NCBI GenBank assembly: GCA_040221175.1
Contig: JAVJVK010000019.1
Location: 434,001-498,000 of the forward strand
DNA length: 64,000 nt
Direction of reading: 5' to 3'
Source: Phycisphaerales bacterium
Lineage (GTDB): Bacteria > Planctomycetota > Phycisphaerae > Phycisphaerales > UBA1924
Position numbers and translations under genes: made by a program. The notes under the pieces are model-generated. The model did not search any database, was not told where the DNA came from, and saw only the letters and a program-made list of their open reading frames with translations. Below, piece by piece: positions 26,026 through 33,348 of the stretch. How positions within the stretch are numbered: position 1 is the first letter of the stretch; every line of letters begins with the position of its first letter.

Positions 26026-28059
26026 ATGGACACGACCGCGCACATCCCCCCGCCCGCGCCCGGCCCGTCGGTCAGCGAGCTGACACGCTACGAGGTCATG
26101 TTCCAGGCGCTGCGCGCCCGGCAGCGCAAGCCCGAGCACTACGGCGGGCTGGACAAGGTCGCCGTCATGGCGCGGGCCCGGGCCGATCGGCTGCGCACGA
26201 CGACGCGGCACCTCTTGGCCGAGGCCAGGCGCGTCGATGCGCTGCGCCCCACCATCGTCGACCTGACCGAGGCGCAGCTCGACGAAGCGGTGCGCACCGC
26301 CCGCGAGGCGTTCGTGCGCGGGCGGGCCGACGCCGAGCAGCTCCGCCACGCCATGGCCCTCATGCGCGAGGTTGCGCGTCGGCAGACCGGCCAGGAGCCC
26401 TACGTCGTGCAGCTCGCCGGCGCGCTGGGGCTCTACCACGGCCGCGTCGTCGAGATGGCCACGGGCGAGGGCAAGACGCTCACCGGCTCGATCGCCGCGC
26501 CGCTGATCGCCTGGAGCCGCACGCGGCTGCACGTGCTGACGGTCAACGACTACCTCGCCGCCCGCGACGCCGAGAGCCGCCGGCCCATCTACGAGCGCTG
26601 CGGGCTGACGGTGGGCGCGATTACCCAGGAGCTCAGCCCCCAGGACCGCGCGGGCGTGTACGCCAGGCACATCGTCTACGGCACGCCCAAGCAGATCACC
26701 GCCGACTGGCTGCGCGACCAGCTGCGCATCGGCCGCCTCAAGACGCCCTGGACCGGCCGCCAAACACTCGCGCGCTTTGGCGACCGCCCCGAGGCGGCGG
26801 CCTTCAGCCCGCTGGTGCCGGGCCTGCACGCGGCGCTCGTCGACGAGGCCGACGCCGTGCTCATCGACGAGGGCGTCGTCCCCCTCATCATCGCCCAGGC
26901 GCGCAAGGAAGACGAGATGAGCGGGGTCTACGCCACCGCCGCCCGGCTGGCCGCCCGGCTGGACGAGGGGCCCGACTACACCATCGAGCACGTGCGCCGC
27001 CGGGCCGAGCTGAAGCGCCGCGGCCGCGAGCGGCTCAAGGACCTGTTCGCGAAGGAAGAGGACGCCATCTGGCGCGCCCCCCGCCGCGCCGAGGAGCTCA
27101 TCAAGCAGGCGCTGGCCGCCCGGCACTGCTACCTGCGCGGCCACCACTACCAGATCGTCGACGGGCGGGTCGTCATCGTCGACGAGTACACCGGGCGATA
27201 CCTGGCCGACCGCTCGTGGGAGCACGGCCTGCACCAGGCGGTCGAGGCCAAGGAGGGCGTGGAGGTCACCGCCGACCGCGAGACCCTCGCGCGTGTGAGC
27301 TTCCAGCGGTTCTTCCGTTCCTATCGGTTCCTCGCGGGCATGAGCGGCACGGCCATCGACGCCCGCAGCGAGATCGAGGCGGTGTACTCGCGCCCCGTCG
27401 TCGTCATGCCCACCAACGAGCCGCTCATCCGCGAGCAGTGGCCGACGCGGATCTTCCGCTCGGCCAGCGCGAAGTTCGCGGCCATCGTCGACTCGGTCGT
27501 CGCCCAGCACGCCCAGGGCCGGCCCGTGCTCGTGGGCACGCGGTCGATCGAGGTGAGCGAGCGGATCAGCGAACGACTGGAAGCCCGCGGCCTCGCGCAT
27601 CAGGTCTTGAACGCCAACTTCGACAAGACCGAGGCCGAGCTGATCGCCCAGGCCGGGCGCAGCGGGGCCATCACCGTGGCGACCAACATGGCCGGCCGCG
27701 GCACCGACATCATGCTCGACGAGAAGTCGCGCGACGCCGGCGGGCTGCACGTGATCCTGACCGAGCTGCACGCCTCGAAGCGCATCGACCGGCAGTTCAT
27801 CGGCCGGGCCGGGCGCCAGGGCGACCCGGGCAGCGCGCAGATCTTCGCGAGCCTCGAGGACGAGCTGGTCGAGCACAACGCGCCCGGGCTGGCCGGCTTC
27901 GTCCGCCGCCGCACGGCCCGTGAGGAGGTCGGCGGCAACCGCCTGGCGCGCCTGGCGGTCACGCGCAGCCAGCGCCGGGCCGAGCACCGCGACCGCATCA
28001 ACCGCGGGCACGTCATGCGGCAGGACGACTGGATCGAGAAGCATTTGCCGGGCGGCTAG
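26026..28059 (+). CDS. Short SecA-like translocase ATPase (paralogue)
   Basis: A 677-residue DEAD motor of the SecA family. NBD1 has V-E-M-A-T-G-E-G-K-T (Lys150), V-N-D-Y-L-A-A-R-D-A and V-D-E-A-D-A-V-L-I-D-E; later come V-D-E-Y-T-G-R, L-A-G-M-S-G-T-A, T-N-M-A-G-R-G-T-D-I and G-R-A-G-R-Q-G-D-P-G-S. Housekeeping SecA is usually 850-950 residues; here the helical scaffold/wing region and the C-terminal zinc or lipid tail after NBD2 are missing, leaving about 60 residues. The first about 115 residues also diverge. It is therefore a specialised motor, expected to work with the M50/HlyD proteins just upstream. Its 3' end overlaps the convergent exported-protein gene by 47 bp. Confidence 0.88.
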   Translation: MDTTAHIPPPAPGPSVSELTRYEVMFQALRARQRKPEHYGGLDKVAVMARARADRLRTTTRHLLAEARRVDALRPTIVDLTEAQLDEAVRTAREAFVRGRADAEQLRHAMALMREVARRQTGQEPYVVQLAGALGLYHGRVVEMATGEGKTLTGSIAAPLIAWSRTRLHVLTVNDYLAARDAESRRPIYERCGLTVGAITQELSPQDRAGVYARHIVYGTPKQITADWLRDQLRIGRLKTPWTGRQTLARFGDRPEAAAFSPLVPGLHAALVDEADAVLIDEGVVPLIIAQARKEDEMSGVYATAARLAARLDEGPDYTIEHVRRRAELKRRGRERLKDLFAKEEDAIWRAPRRAEELIKQALAARHCYLRGHHYQIVDGRVVIVDEYTGRYLADRSWEHGLHQAVEAKEGVEVTADRETLARVSFQRFFRSYRFLAGMSGTAIDARSEIEAVYSRPVVVMPTNEPLIREQWPTRIFRSASAKFAAIVDSVVAQHAQGRPVLVGTRSIEVSERISERLEARGLAHQVLNANFDKTEAELIAQAGRSGAITVATNMAGRGTDIMLDEKSRDAGGLHVILTELHASKRIDRQFIGRAGRQGDPGSAQIFASLEDELVEHNAPGLAGFVRRRTAREEVGGNRLARLAVTRSQRRAEHRDRINRGHVMRQDDWIEKHLPGG

Positions 28060-28663
28060 CGCGGCGGCGCGCAGCGAGCAGGCCGAAGAGCACGAGCGCG
28101 CCGGCGGGCGCGGGGACGACGACGATCGTGCCGGCGCCCTCGGTCAGGCCGTCCAGGCGGCTCTCGCTGATGGCCGAGGAGCGCTCGATGTAGACCGCGA
28201 ACGCGGTCGTCTGCGTCGAGAGGTCGACCTCGAATCCACCAGCGTCGGACGGTGCGGTGAAGGTCGCCTGCCAGAAGGCGATCGGATCGCTGTCGTCGGC
28301 GGGGATCATCGCTGGCGGAAACAGCAACTGACCGGCGATGATGCCCGCGTACCCGCCGGCGTCGGGCGTGCCGAAGGTCGTGCCCGGCCCGTCCATCGGT
28401 GCGACGAGCACGACGTCGGACCAGGCGGACGCGATGTCGACCCCGCCCGAATCGGCCAGCAGGCTCGTGGCGACGCCGGCCATGGCGAAGTCCCGGGTGC
28501 TGTCGAAGCCGGCCCAGAGGCGGACGGTGGTCGATTCGCCCGGCGCCAGCACGGGCTGGTCGATCTCGATGATGACCTCGCCGGGCATCTGGGCGTGGGT
28601 GAGGCCGGCACAGACGGCCAAAGCGGCGGCGGACGCGGCGGCGGCGGTGGGCGTGGCGATCAT
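28013..28663 (-). CDS. Exported protein with V-P-A-P C-terminal signal, paralogue A
   Basis: A 216-residue member of a local five-copy family. It has a signal peptide, a domain opening I-I-I-E-I-D-Q-P-V-L-A-P-G-E-S-T-T-V, the family core V-L-V-A-P-M-D-G-P-G-T, and D-P-I-A-F-W-Q-A-T-F-T-A. The end is V-V-P-A-P-A-G-A-L-V-L-F-G-L-L-A then A-R-R-R, a PEP-CTERM-like sorting signal; unlike its sisters it continues about 13 residues beyond the Arg cluster. ATG 28663 has GGGGAAG upstream. The open frame continues upstream through the 21-bp repeats to 29080, but the signal peptide argues against that start. It overlaps the convergent SecA-like gene by 47 bp. Confidence 0.75.
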   Translation of the reverse strand: MIATPTAAAASAAALAVCAGLTHAQMPGEVIIEIDQPVLAPGESTTVRLWAGFDSTRDFAMAGVATSLLADSGGVDIASAWSDVVLVAPMDGPGTTFGTPDAGGYAGIIAGQLLFPPAMIPADDSDPIAFWQATFTAPSDAGGFEVDLSTQTTAFAVYIERSSAISESRLDGLTEGAGTIVVVPAPAGALVLFGLLAARRRASRPANASRSSRPAA

Positions 28664-28801
28664 GGTTCTTCCCCGAGATTGGCCGCCCGGCGGGCGCCGG
28701 GCAAACGAGAAGCTCGCGTTCCGATACGGGCCGTGGTCCTCGTGCGGTTGTGTGGGTCCGGAAACAGCGGGAATCGGCCCGCACGGGCCCCGGGGGCCGC
28801 T

Positions 28802-29053
28802 GACGGGTCCGAGAACGGCGGTGACGGGCCTTCGGGTTGCTGTGACGGAAGGACCGTTGGCTGTAACGGAAAGACGGTTACCGCTGACGGAAAGACGGGC
28901 GGCTGTGACGGAAGCACGGTTACCGCTGACGGAAGGACGGGTGGCCGTGACGGAAGGACCGTCAACGCCGACGGAAGGACGGTAAGCCATGACGGCAGGA
29001 CCGGTTGCTGTGACGGAAGGACGGTTCACGCTGACGGAAGGACCGTTGGCGGT
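28802..29053. repeat. Twelve tandem copies of a 21-bp repeat
   Basis: Units start every 21 bp from 28802 to 29033 with no phase slip, consensus near GACGGAAGGACGGTTGCTGT. Copies at 28865-28948 alternate between two subtypes, giving a 42-bp higher-order period. The array fills most of the 432-bp gap 28664-29095 between paralogues A and B. All units keep one frame open on both strands, so it reads as heptapeptides, but nothing suggests it is translated. Function unknown. Confidence 0.85.
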
Positions 29054-29095
29054 GACCGACGCTCGCGCAGCATTCGCCAAGGTCCGTATATCGCC

Positions 29096-29683
29096 TCATC
29101 GACGCCGGCGGCCCAGCGCGAGCAGGCCGAGCAGGGCGAGGCTGGTCGCCGGGGCGGGGGTGATGTTGACGCGTGCCGAGCCCTCGATCAGGTCGCCCAG
29201 GCGGCTCTCGCTGGTCGCCGAGTCGCGATCGACGTAGACGTCGAAGCGATCGGTCTGCGTCGAGAGTTCGAGCACGCCGGGCTCGGCGCCGGACGGCACC
29301 GTGTAGCGTGCCTGCCAGAAGGCGATCGGGTTGGAGGGGTCGGCGAAGATACCGGCGATCGGGAAGTTGAGCTGCCCGGCGATGATGCCATCGATCCCGG
29401 TGCCCGAAACAAGACCGGCGGAGGTGCCCGGCCCGTCCATCGGGGCGACGAGGCTGATGTCCGACCAGCCCTCGCTTCCACGGCTGCTGACGAGGCTCGT
29501 CGCGATGCCCGCGATGGCGTAATCGCTTGCGTCGTCGAACTGCGCGAACATGCGGATGATCGTCGATCCGCCCACGGTCGGGATGTCGGGATCGTCGGCC
29601 TCGATGATGAGGCGCGGGGCGGTCTGGGCGAGCGCGGTGCTGGCGGCAGCGAGGCAGGTGAGAGCGAAGGCGTGCGTACGCAT
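29096..29683 (-). CDS. Exported protein with P-A-P C-terminal signal, paralogue B
   Basis: A 195-residue paralogue. Signal peptide M-R-T-H-A-F-A-L then A-A-S-T-A-L-A-Q. The core shows D-I-S-L-V-A-P-M-D-G-P-G-T, G-I-I-A-G-Q-L-N-F-P, A-D-P-S-N-P-I-A-F-W-Q-A and S-E-S-R-L-G-D-L-I-E-G-S-A. The C-terminus is I-T-P-A-P-A-T-S-L then a hydrophobic stretch and G-R-R-R-R. It is the last of four tightly packed genes (E, D, C, B) and starts 9 bp after the end of C. The fold is unknown; the opening strand pattern (I-D-x-P-x-x-x-x-G-x-S-T) is reminiscent of cohesin-like or choice-of-anchor domains. Confidence 0.8.
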   Translation of the reverse strand: MRTHAFALTCLAAASTALAQTAPRLIIEADDPDIPTVGGSTIIRMFAQFDDASDYAIAGIATSLVSSRGSEGWSDISLVAPMDGPGTSAGLVSGTGIDGIIAGQLNFPIAGIFADPSNPIAFWQARYTVPSGAEPGVLELSTQTDRFDVYVDRDSATSESRLGDLIEGSARVNITPAPATSLALLGLLALGRRRR

Positions 29684-29692
29684 GGGTGGCTC

Positions 29693-30298
29693 CTATTCGA
29701 TGGTGCTTCGACGTCGATGCAGGGCGGCGAGGCCGAACATCAGGATGGCAGCGCCCGCCGGCGCGGGGATCACGAAGATGCTCGCCGAATCCTCGAGGGC
29801 GAGGTCGAGGCGCGACGCGGCGATGCCCGAATCGCGGTCGGGCCAGGCGTCGAAGCGCAGCGTCTCGGTGAGCAGGTCGACGCGGTAGCCGCCCCCGGCG
29901 TCGACGGGCGCGGTGAACGTGGCCTCCCAGAACGCGATCGGGTTGGTCGGGTCGGCGAAGATGCCCGCCGCCGGGAAGTGCAGCTGGCCGATCACGATGC
30001 CTTCGATGCCGCGATCGGTGGGCACGCCCGCGGTCGGGCCGGCGTCCATCGGGGGCAGGATGGACAGGTCGCTGAAGCCGCGCGCCCCCGGCGTGCCGTC
30101 GAAGTCGATCAGCAGGTTGAGGTTGGTGCCCGCGAAGGCGTAGTCGGTGTCGAGCACGGTGGCGATCAGCCGCACGCGGGTCGAGTCGCCCGGCGCGAGC
30201 ACGGGCTCGTCGATGTCGATCGTGACGCCGACGGTCTGCGCGTGCGCGGTGGCGGCGGCGGAGGCCAGGATGGCGGCGGCGGCGATGGTCGTGTGCAT
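29693..30298 (-). CDS. Exported protein with V-I-P-A-P C-terminal signal, paralogue C
   Basis: A 201-residue paralogue. Signal peptide followed by V-T-I-D-I-D-E-P-V-L-A-P-G-D-S-T-R-V. Here the central motif is P-P-M-D-A-G-P instead of the A-P-M-D-G-P-G of the sisters. It keeps I-V-I-G-Q-L-H-F-P-A-A-G-I-F-A-D-P-T-N-P-I-A-F-W. The end is V-I-P-A-P-A-G-A-A-I then a hydrophobic stretch, H-R-R-R and four extra residues. Lies 27 bp downstream of D in the same operon. Confidence 0.8.
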   Translation of the reverse strand: MHTTIAAAAILASAAATAHAQTVGVTIDIDEPVLAPGDSTRVRLIATVLDTDYAFAGTNLNLLIDFDGTPGARGFSDLSILPPMDAGPTAGVPTDRGIEGIVIGQLHFPAAGIFADPTNPIAFWEATFTAPVDAGGGYRVDLLTETLRFDAWPDRDSGIAASRLDLALEDSASIFVIPAPAGAAILMFGLAALHRRRSTIE

Positions 30299-30325
30299 GG
30301 ATCTCTCCTTCGTTCCGGCGTGGCG

Positions 30326-30919
30326 TCAGCGGCGGCGGCGGCGCAGCGCGAGCAGGCCCAGCCCCAGCGCGGCGCCGGTGGCCGGCGCGGGGACGACGTG
30401 GATCTGGCCCGCGCCCTCGACCAGGACGTCCAGGCGCGACTCGCTGCGGGACGACGCGCGATCGGGGTACACCTCGAAGCGGCTGGTGCGGGTGGAGAGA
30501 TCCACGCGGGAGCCGGCCGCGTCCGCGGGCGCCGTGAACGTGGCGGTCCAGAACAGGATCGGGTTCTGCGGGAAGCCGTAGATGCCCGCCGGCGGGAAGT
30601 GCAGCTGGCCGGCGATGATGCCTTGGAAGCCGCCCGAGCCGTCGGGGACGCCCGGGGTCGTGCCCGGCCCGTTCATGGGCGAGACGAGGGCCCAGTCGCT
30701 CCAGGCGCCCGAGATGTCGGCGGTGGTGTCGGCGACCAGATCGGTCAGGATGCCCGCCACGCCATAGTCGCTGGTGGTGAACGAGGCCTCCAGCGTGAGG
30801 GCGGTGCTGTCGCCGGGGGCCAGAAGGGGCTCGTCGATCAGGATGTTGATGTTGACCGTCTGGGCCGACGCCAGGCCGGCGGTCGCGGCAAGGGCGGCGA
30901 TGGTGATCGGGGTTTGCAT
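30326..30919 (-). CDS. Exported protein with V-V-P-A-P C-terminal signal, paralogue D
   Basis: A 197-residue paralogue. Signal peptide T-A-G-L-A-S-A-Q, then N-I-L-I-D-E-P-L-L-A-P-G-D-S-T. Core elements: L-V-S-P-M-N-G-P-G-T, G-I-I-A-G-Q-L-H-F-P-P-A-G-I-Y, and S-E-S-R-L-D-V-L-V-E-G-A-G. The end is V-V-P-A-P-A-T-G-A-A then a hydrophobic stretch and R-R-R-R-R. Lies 26 bp after E. Hydrophobic stretch plus Arg cluster suggests membrane retention and processing by an exosortase-like enzyme, none of which is seen in the window. Confidence 0.8.
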   Translation of the reverse strand: MQTPITIAALAATAGLASAQTVNINILIDEPLLAPGDSTALTLEASFTTSDYGVAGILTDLVADTTADISGAWSDWALVSPMNGPGTTPGVPDGSGGFQGIIAGQLHFPPAGIYGFPQNPILFWTATFTAPADAAGSRVDLSTRTSRFEVYPDRASSRSESRLDVLVEGAGQIHVVPAPATGAALGLGLLALRRRRR

Positions 30920-30945
30920 ATTGCAGTCCTCCTGCGGTGGCTCGA

Positions 30946-31530
30946 TCAGCGACGGCGCGCGAGCACGGCCAGGCCCAGCAGCGGCGCTGCGCTGGCGGGC
31001 GCGGGGACGGGAATGAAGAGCCGCGCCGACCCCTCCACCAGCACGTCCAGCCGCGACTCGCTGCGCCCGGATGTCATCTCGGGGTACACGTCCAGCCGGC
31101 TGGTTCGCGTCGAGAAATCGATGTACCCAACCTCGAGGGCCGTGAACGTGGCCTGCCAGAAGGCGATGGGGTTGGCCGGATCGGCGTAGATGCCCGCGGG
31201 CGGGAAGTTGAGTTGCCCGGCCAGGATGCCCGTCACGTCGAATCTACTGCTGGGTTCTCCGGCCGACGTGCCCGGCCCGTCCATCGGCGCCACGAGTTGC
31301 CAGTCGCTCCACCTGCCCGCTGGAGATCCCAGGGCATCTTCGCCCACGAGGTCGGTTGCGATGCCCGCCACGGCGTAGTCGCCGGTCGAGAACTCGGCCA
31401 GCAGCGTGACCGTGGTGCTCTGGCCACGGGCGATGATCGGATTCTCGATATCGATGGTGAGGTTCACCGTCTGGGCGGACGCCGTGCCGGCGCTCAGGGC
31501 GAGCGAAGCGATCGCGAGCGTTCGGGTCAT
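30946..31530 (-). CDS. Exported protein with V-P-A-P C-terminal signal, paralogue E
   Basis: A 194-residue paralogue and first gene of the array. It starts at ATG 31530 with GGAGG seven to eight bases upstream; an earlier in-frame ATG at 31572 would precede the ribosome site. Signal peptide, then T-I-D-I-E-N-P-I-I-A-R-G-Q-S-T-T-V; core L-V-A-P-M-D-G-P-G-T, A-D-P-A-N-P-I-A-F-W-Q-A-T-F-T-A and S-E-S-R-L-D-V-L-V-E-G-S-A. The end is P-V-P-A-P-A-S-A-A-P-L-L-G-L-A-V-L then A-R-R-R. The close spacing from E to B implies one transcript. Confidence 0.82.
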   Translation of the reverse strand: MTRTLAIASLALSAGTASAQTVNLTIDIENPIIARGQSTTVTLLAEFSTGDYAVAGIATDLVGEDALGSPAGRWSDWQLVAPMDGPGTSAGEPSSRFDVTGILAGQLNFPPAGIYADPANPIAFWQATFTALEVGYIDFSTRTSRLDVYPEMTSGRSESRLDVLVEGSARLFIPVPAPASAAPLLGLAVLARRR

Positions 31531-31624
31531 GTCTTGCCCTCCGGGGATGCTGGATTCCTCGAGGGACAGCATACCGCAAGACTCCGCCGATCCGAAGCCC
31601 TTTTTATCGCATGAGGGCCCCGCG

Positions 31625-32266
31625 CTAGCGCCTCAGGGCCAGGATCAGCTCGATGGTGCCGACTTGCTGGTCGAGGCGGCGGGCGATGTCCAGCGGGCTC
31701 TTGCCGTCGTCGGCCAGTTCGTAGACCTCCTGGTGCAGGGGATCGCTGGCGGCGGGCGTGGGGTGACGCTCGGCCGGCATATCGGGGGCCTGATCGTCCC
31801 AGGGGTCCGTCGCGCCGTTGGTCGTGGGCGGCTGACTGGCGCGCTGGGCGGGGGCGGGCAAGTGGCTGGCGGCGGTGCCGGCGGCCAACCTGTCCTCGAG
31901 CCGCTCGATGCGTTCGTCGGCCTGGTCGAGCAGGGCCTCGAGGCGGGCGGCACGGGTCTCCAGGCGTGCCGCCAGGTCGCGCACGATCTCGGCGACCTCG
32001 GCGGCGCGCTCGCCCTCGGCCTGGCGGTCGGCGATGGTCTCGCGCATCTCGTAGACCGGGCTCTCCTCGGGCGCGCGGCGCTGGCGGCGCCACTGGAGGC
32101 GGAGCATGACCCAGATGAGGATGGCCACGCCAAAGGCCAGCAGCACCCACGAGGCGGTCTGCTGGGCGGCGCTGGGGCCGCCGTCCTGCTGGCCGGTGGC
32201 GGACGGGTGGGACTCGCTCTGGACCAGCATGAGGGCGAGGTGGGCCATTGGCAATAGTGTCGGCAT
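31625..32266 (-). CDS. Membrane-anchored coiled-coil protein with C-terminal helical domain
   Basis: A 213-residue protein from ATG 32266 (ATG 32248 is an alternative). One transmembrane helix at about 43-62 is followed by R-L-Q-W-R-R-Q-R-R and a coiled coil (about 75-130, with R-L-E-T-R-A-A-R-L-E-A-L-L). A Pro-rich linker leads to a C-terminal helical segment L-A-D-D-G-K-S-P-L-D-I-A-R-R-L ending G-T-I-E-L-I-L-A-L-R. This end resembles DUF6115/DUF2802-type proteins, where an HTH-like tail closes a membrane-anchored coil. The role is unknown. It ends 95 bp from the paralogue array and is divergent from tilS. Confidence 0.65.
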   Translation of the reverse strand: MPTLLPMAHLALMLVQSESHPSATGQQDGGPSAAQQTASWVLLAFGVAILIWVMLRLQWRRQRRAPEESPVYEMRETIADRQAEGERAAEVAEIVRDLAARLETRAARLEALLDQADERIERLEDRLAAGTAASHLPAPAQRASQPPTTNGATDPWDDQAPDMPAERHPTPAASDPLHQEVYELADDGKSPLDIARRLDQQVGTIELILALRR

Positions 32267-32302
32267 CCGGGGGCGATATCCATTCGTTGCGGGTGCGACC
32301 GG

Positions 32303-32308
32303 TACGAT
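32303..32308 (+). promoter_or_regulatory. Candidate -10 element of tilS
   Basis: TACGAT followed by 6 nt and GTG 32315; no ribosome site. Fits leaderless transcription. Confidence 0.45.
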
Positions 32309-32314
32309 CGGTCC

Positions 32315-33316
32315 GTGAGAGACGACGCCGCCCCAGCCCGTCGCCGCATCGTCCGCTCGTGGCGCATGCTGACCGGCGGGCCCGAGGTCCGCGACGCCGA
32401 CCGGCCGACGCTGCTGGCCGTCTCGGGCGGGGCCGACTCCTCGGCGCTGGCCCTCGCGCTGGCGGGCAAGCCCGGGGTGGCGGCCATCGGGCACGTGGTG
32501 CACGACATGCGGCCGGCCGAGCGGGCCCAGGCCGACCGGCTGGCGGTCGAGCGGCTGGGGCAGGTGGTCGGGCTGCCGGTCGTCGTCGAAGAAGTCCATA
32601 TTGGCCGCGGCAACGCCGAGGCGGGCGCGCGGCGGGCGCGGTACGCGGCGCTGGCTCGCCTGGCCCAAGGCGCCGGCTGCCGATACGTGGCCGCGGCGCA
32701 CCAGGCCGAGGACGTGCTGGAGACGATGCTGGCCAACCTGGTGCGCGGCGCGGGGCCGCGCGGCCTGCGCGGGCCGGCGCCCCGGCGGAAGCTCGAGGGC
32801 GGCGTGACGCTCGTGCGGCCCATGCTGCGGGTGACGCGGGCCCAGGCCGAGGCGATCTGCCGGGCGGCCAGGTGGCGCTGGGCCCACGACGACACGAACG
32901 ACGACCCCGGAGGGGCCGACGCGCCGCTCCGGGCGGCGCTGCGGGCCCGCGTGCTGCCGGTGCTCGAGGAACTGCGGCCCGGCGCCGCCGAGCGGTCGGC
33001 CCGGGCGGCCGAGGCGATGGGCGAGGCGGTGCACGTGGTCGACAGCGTCGTGGGCGGAGCGTGGGAGGCGATGGCCGAAGAGCGTGGCGGCGCGATCGAA
33101 CTGGACCGCCAGGCGTTCGGCGCGTGCCCGGCGGCCGTGCGTGAGGGGCTGCTGCGGCGGACGATCCGGCGCCTGGGCGACGCGGGCCACGATCGGCTCT
33201 CGGCATCGACGGCGCGGTCGCTGCTGGTGTGGGTCGACGCGGGACGCGGGGCGCGCGTGGTCGCGGGCGTGCGGTTCGAGCTTGATGGCACCGTGCTCAG
33301 GGCGGCGCGGGCCTGA
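32315..33316 (+). CDS. tilS: tRNA(Ile)-lysidine synthetase
   Basis: A 333-residue N-type ATP pyrophosphatase with the PP-loop S-G-G-A-D-S-S at about 43-49, then H-V-V-H-D-M-R-P and A-A-H-Q-A-E-D-V-L-E-T-M-L-A-N-L-V-R-G-A-G-P-R-G-L. TilS modifies C34 of tRNA-Ile(CAU) to lysidine so it reads AUA. The protein is short, lacking most of the C-terminal substrate-binding region of the E. coli enzyme, as is common in many phyla. GTG 32315 has a TACGAT element 6 nt upstream. Confidence 0.87.
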   Translation: MRDDAAPARRRIVRSWRMLTGGPEVRDADRPTLLAVSGGADSSALALALAGKPGVAAIGHVVHDMRPAERAQADRLAVERLGQVVGLPVVVEEVHIGRGNAEAGARRARYAALARLAQGAGCRYVAAAHQAEDVLETMLANLVRGAGPRGLRGPAPRRKLEGGVTLVRPMLRVTRAQAEAICRAARWRWAHDDTNDDPGGADAPLRAALRARVLPVLEELRPGAAERSARAAEAMGEAVHVVDSVVGGAWEAMAEERGGAIELDRQAFGACPAAVREGLLRRTIRRLGDAGHDRLSASTARSLLVWVDAGRGARVVAGVRFELDGTVLRAARA

Positions 33317-33348
33317 TCACGCCGCCCACGGCGCGCCAACCATGGGCC

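Noticed and set aside
25729-28044. Minus-strand open frame of 771 codons antisense to the SecA-like gene
   Set aside because: The plus strand encodes clear SecA motifs throughout; the antisense product has no domain.
26026-28059. Housekeeping secA
   Set aside because: The protein is about 200 residues short, lacks the scaffold and C-terminal tail, and sits in an export module rather than the usual secA context.
28802-29053. CRISPR array
   Set aside because: Units are contiguous 21-bp repeats with no unique spacers, and no cas genes are in the window.
27920-31189. Plus-strand open frame of over 1000 codons across the paralogue array
   Set aside because: It is antisense to five genes with signal peptides, ribosome sites and conserved motifs. 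Its product is low-complexity Gly/Arg/Asp sequence, a usual by-product of high GC.
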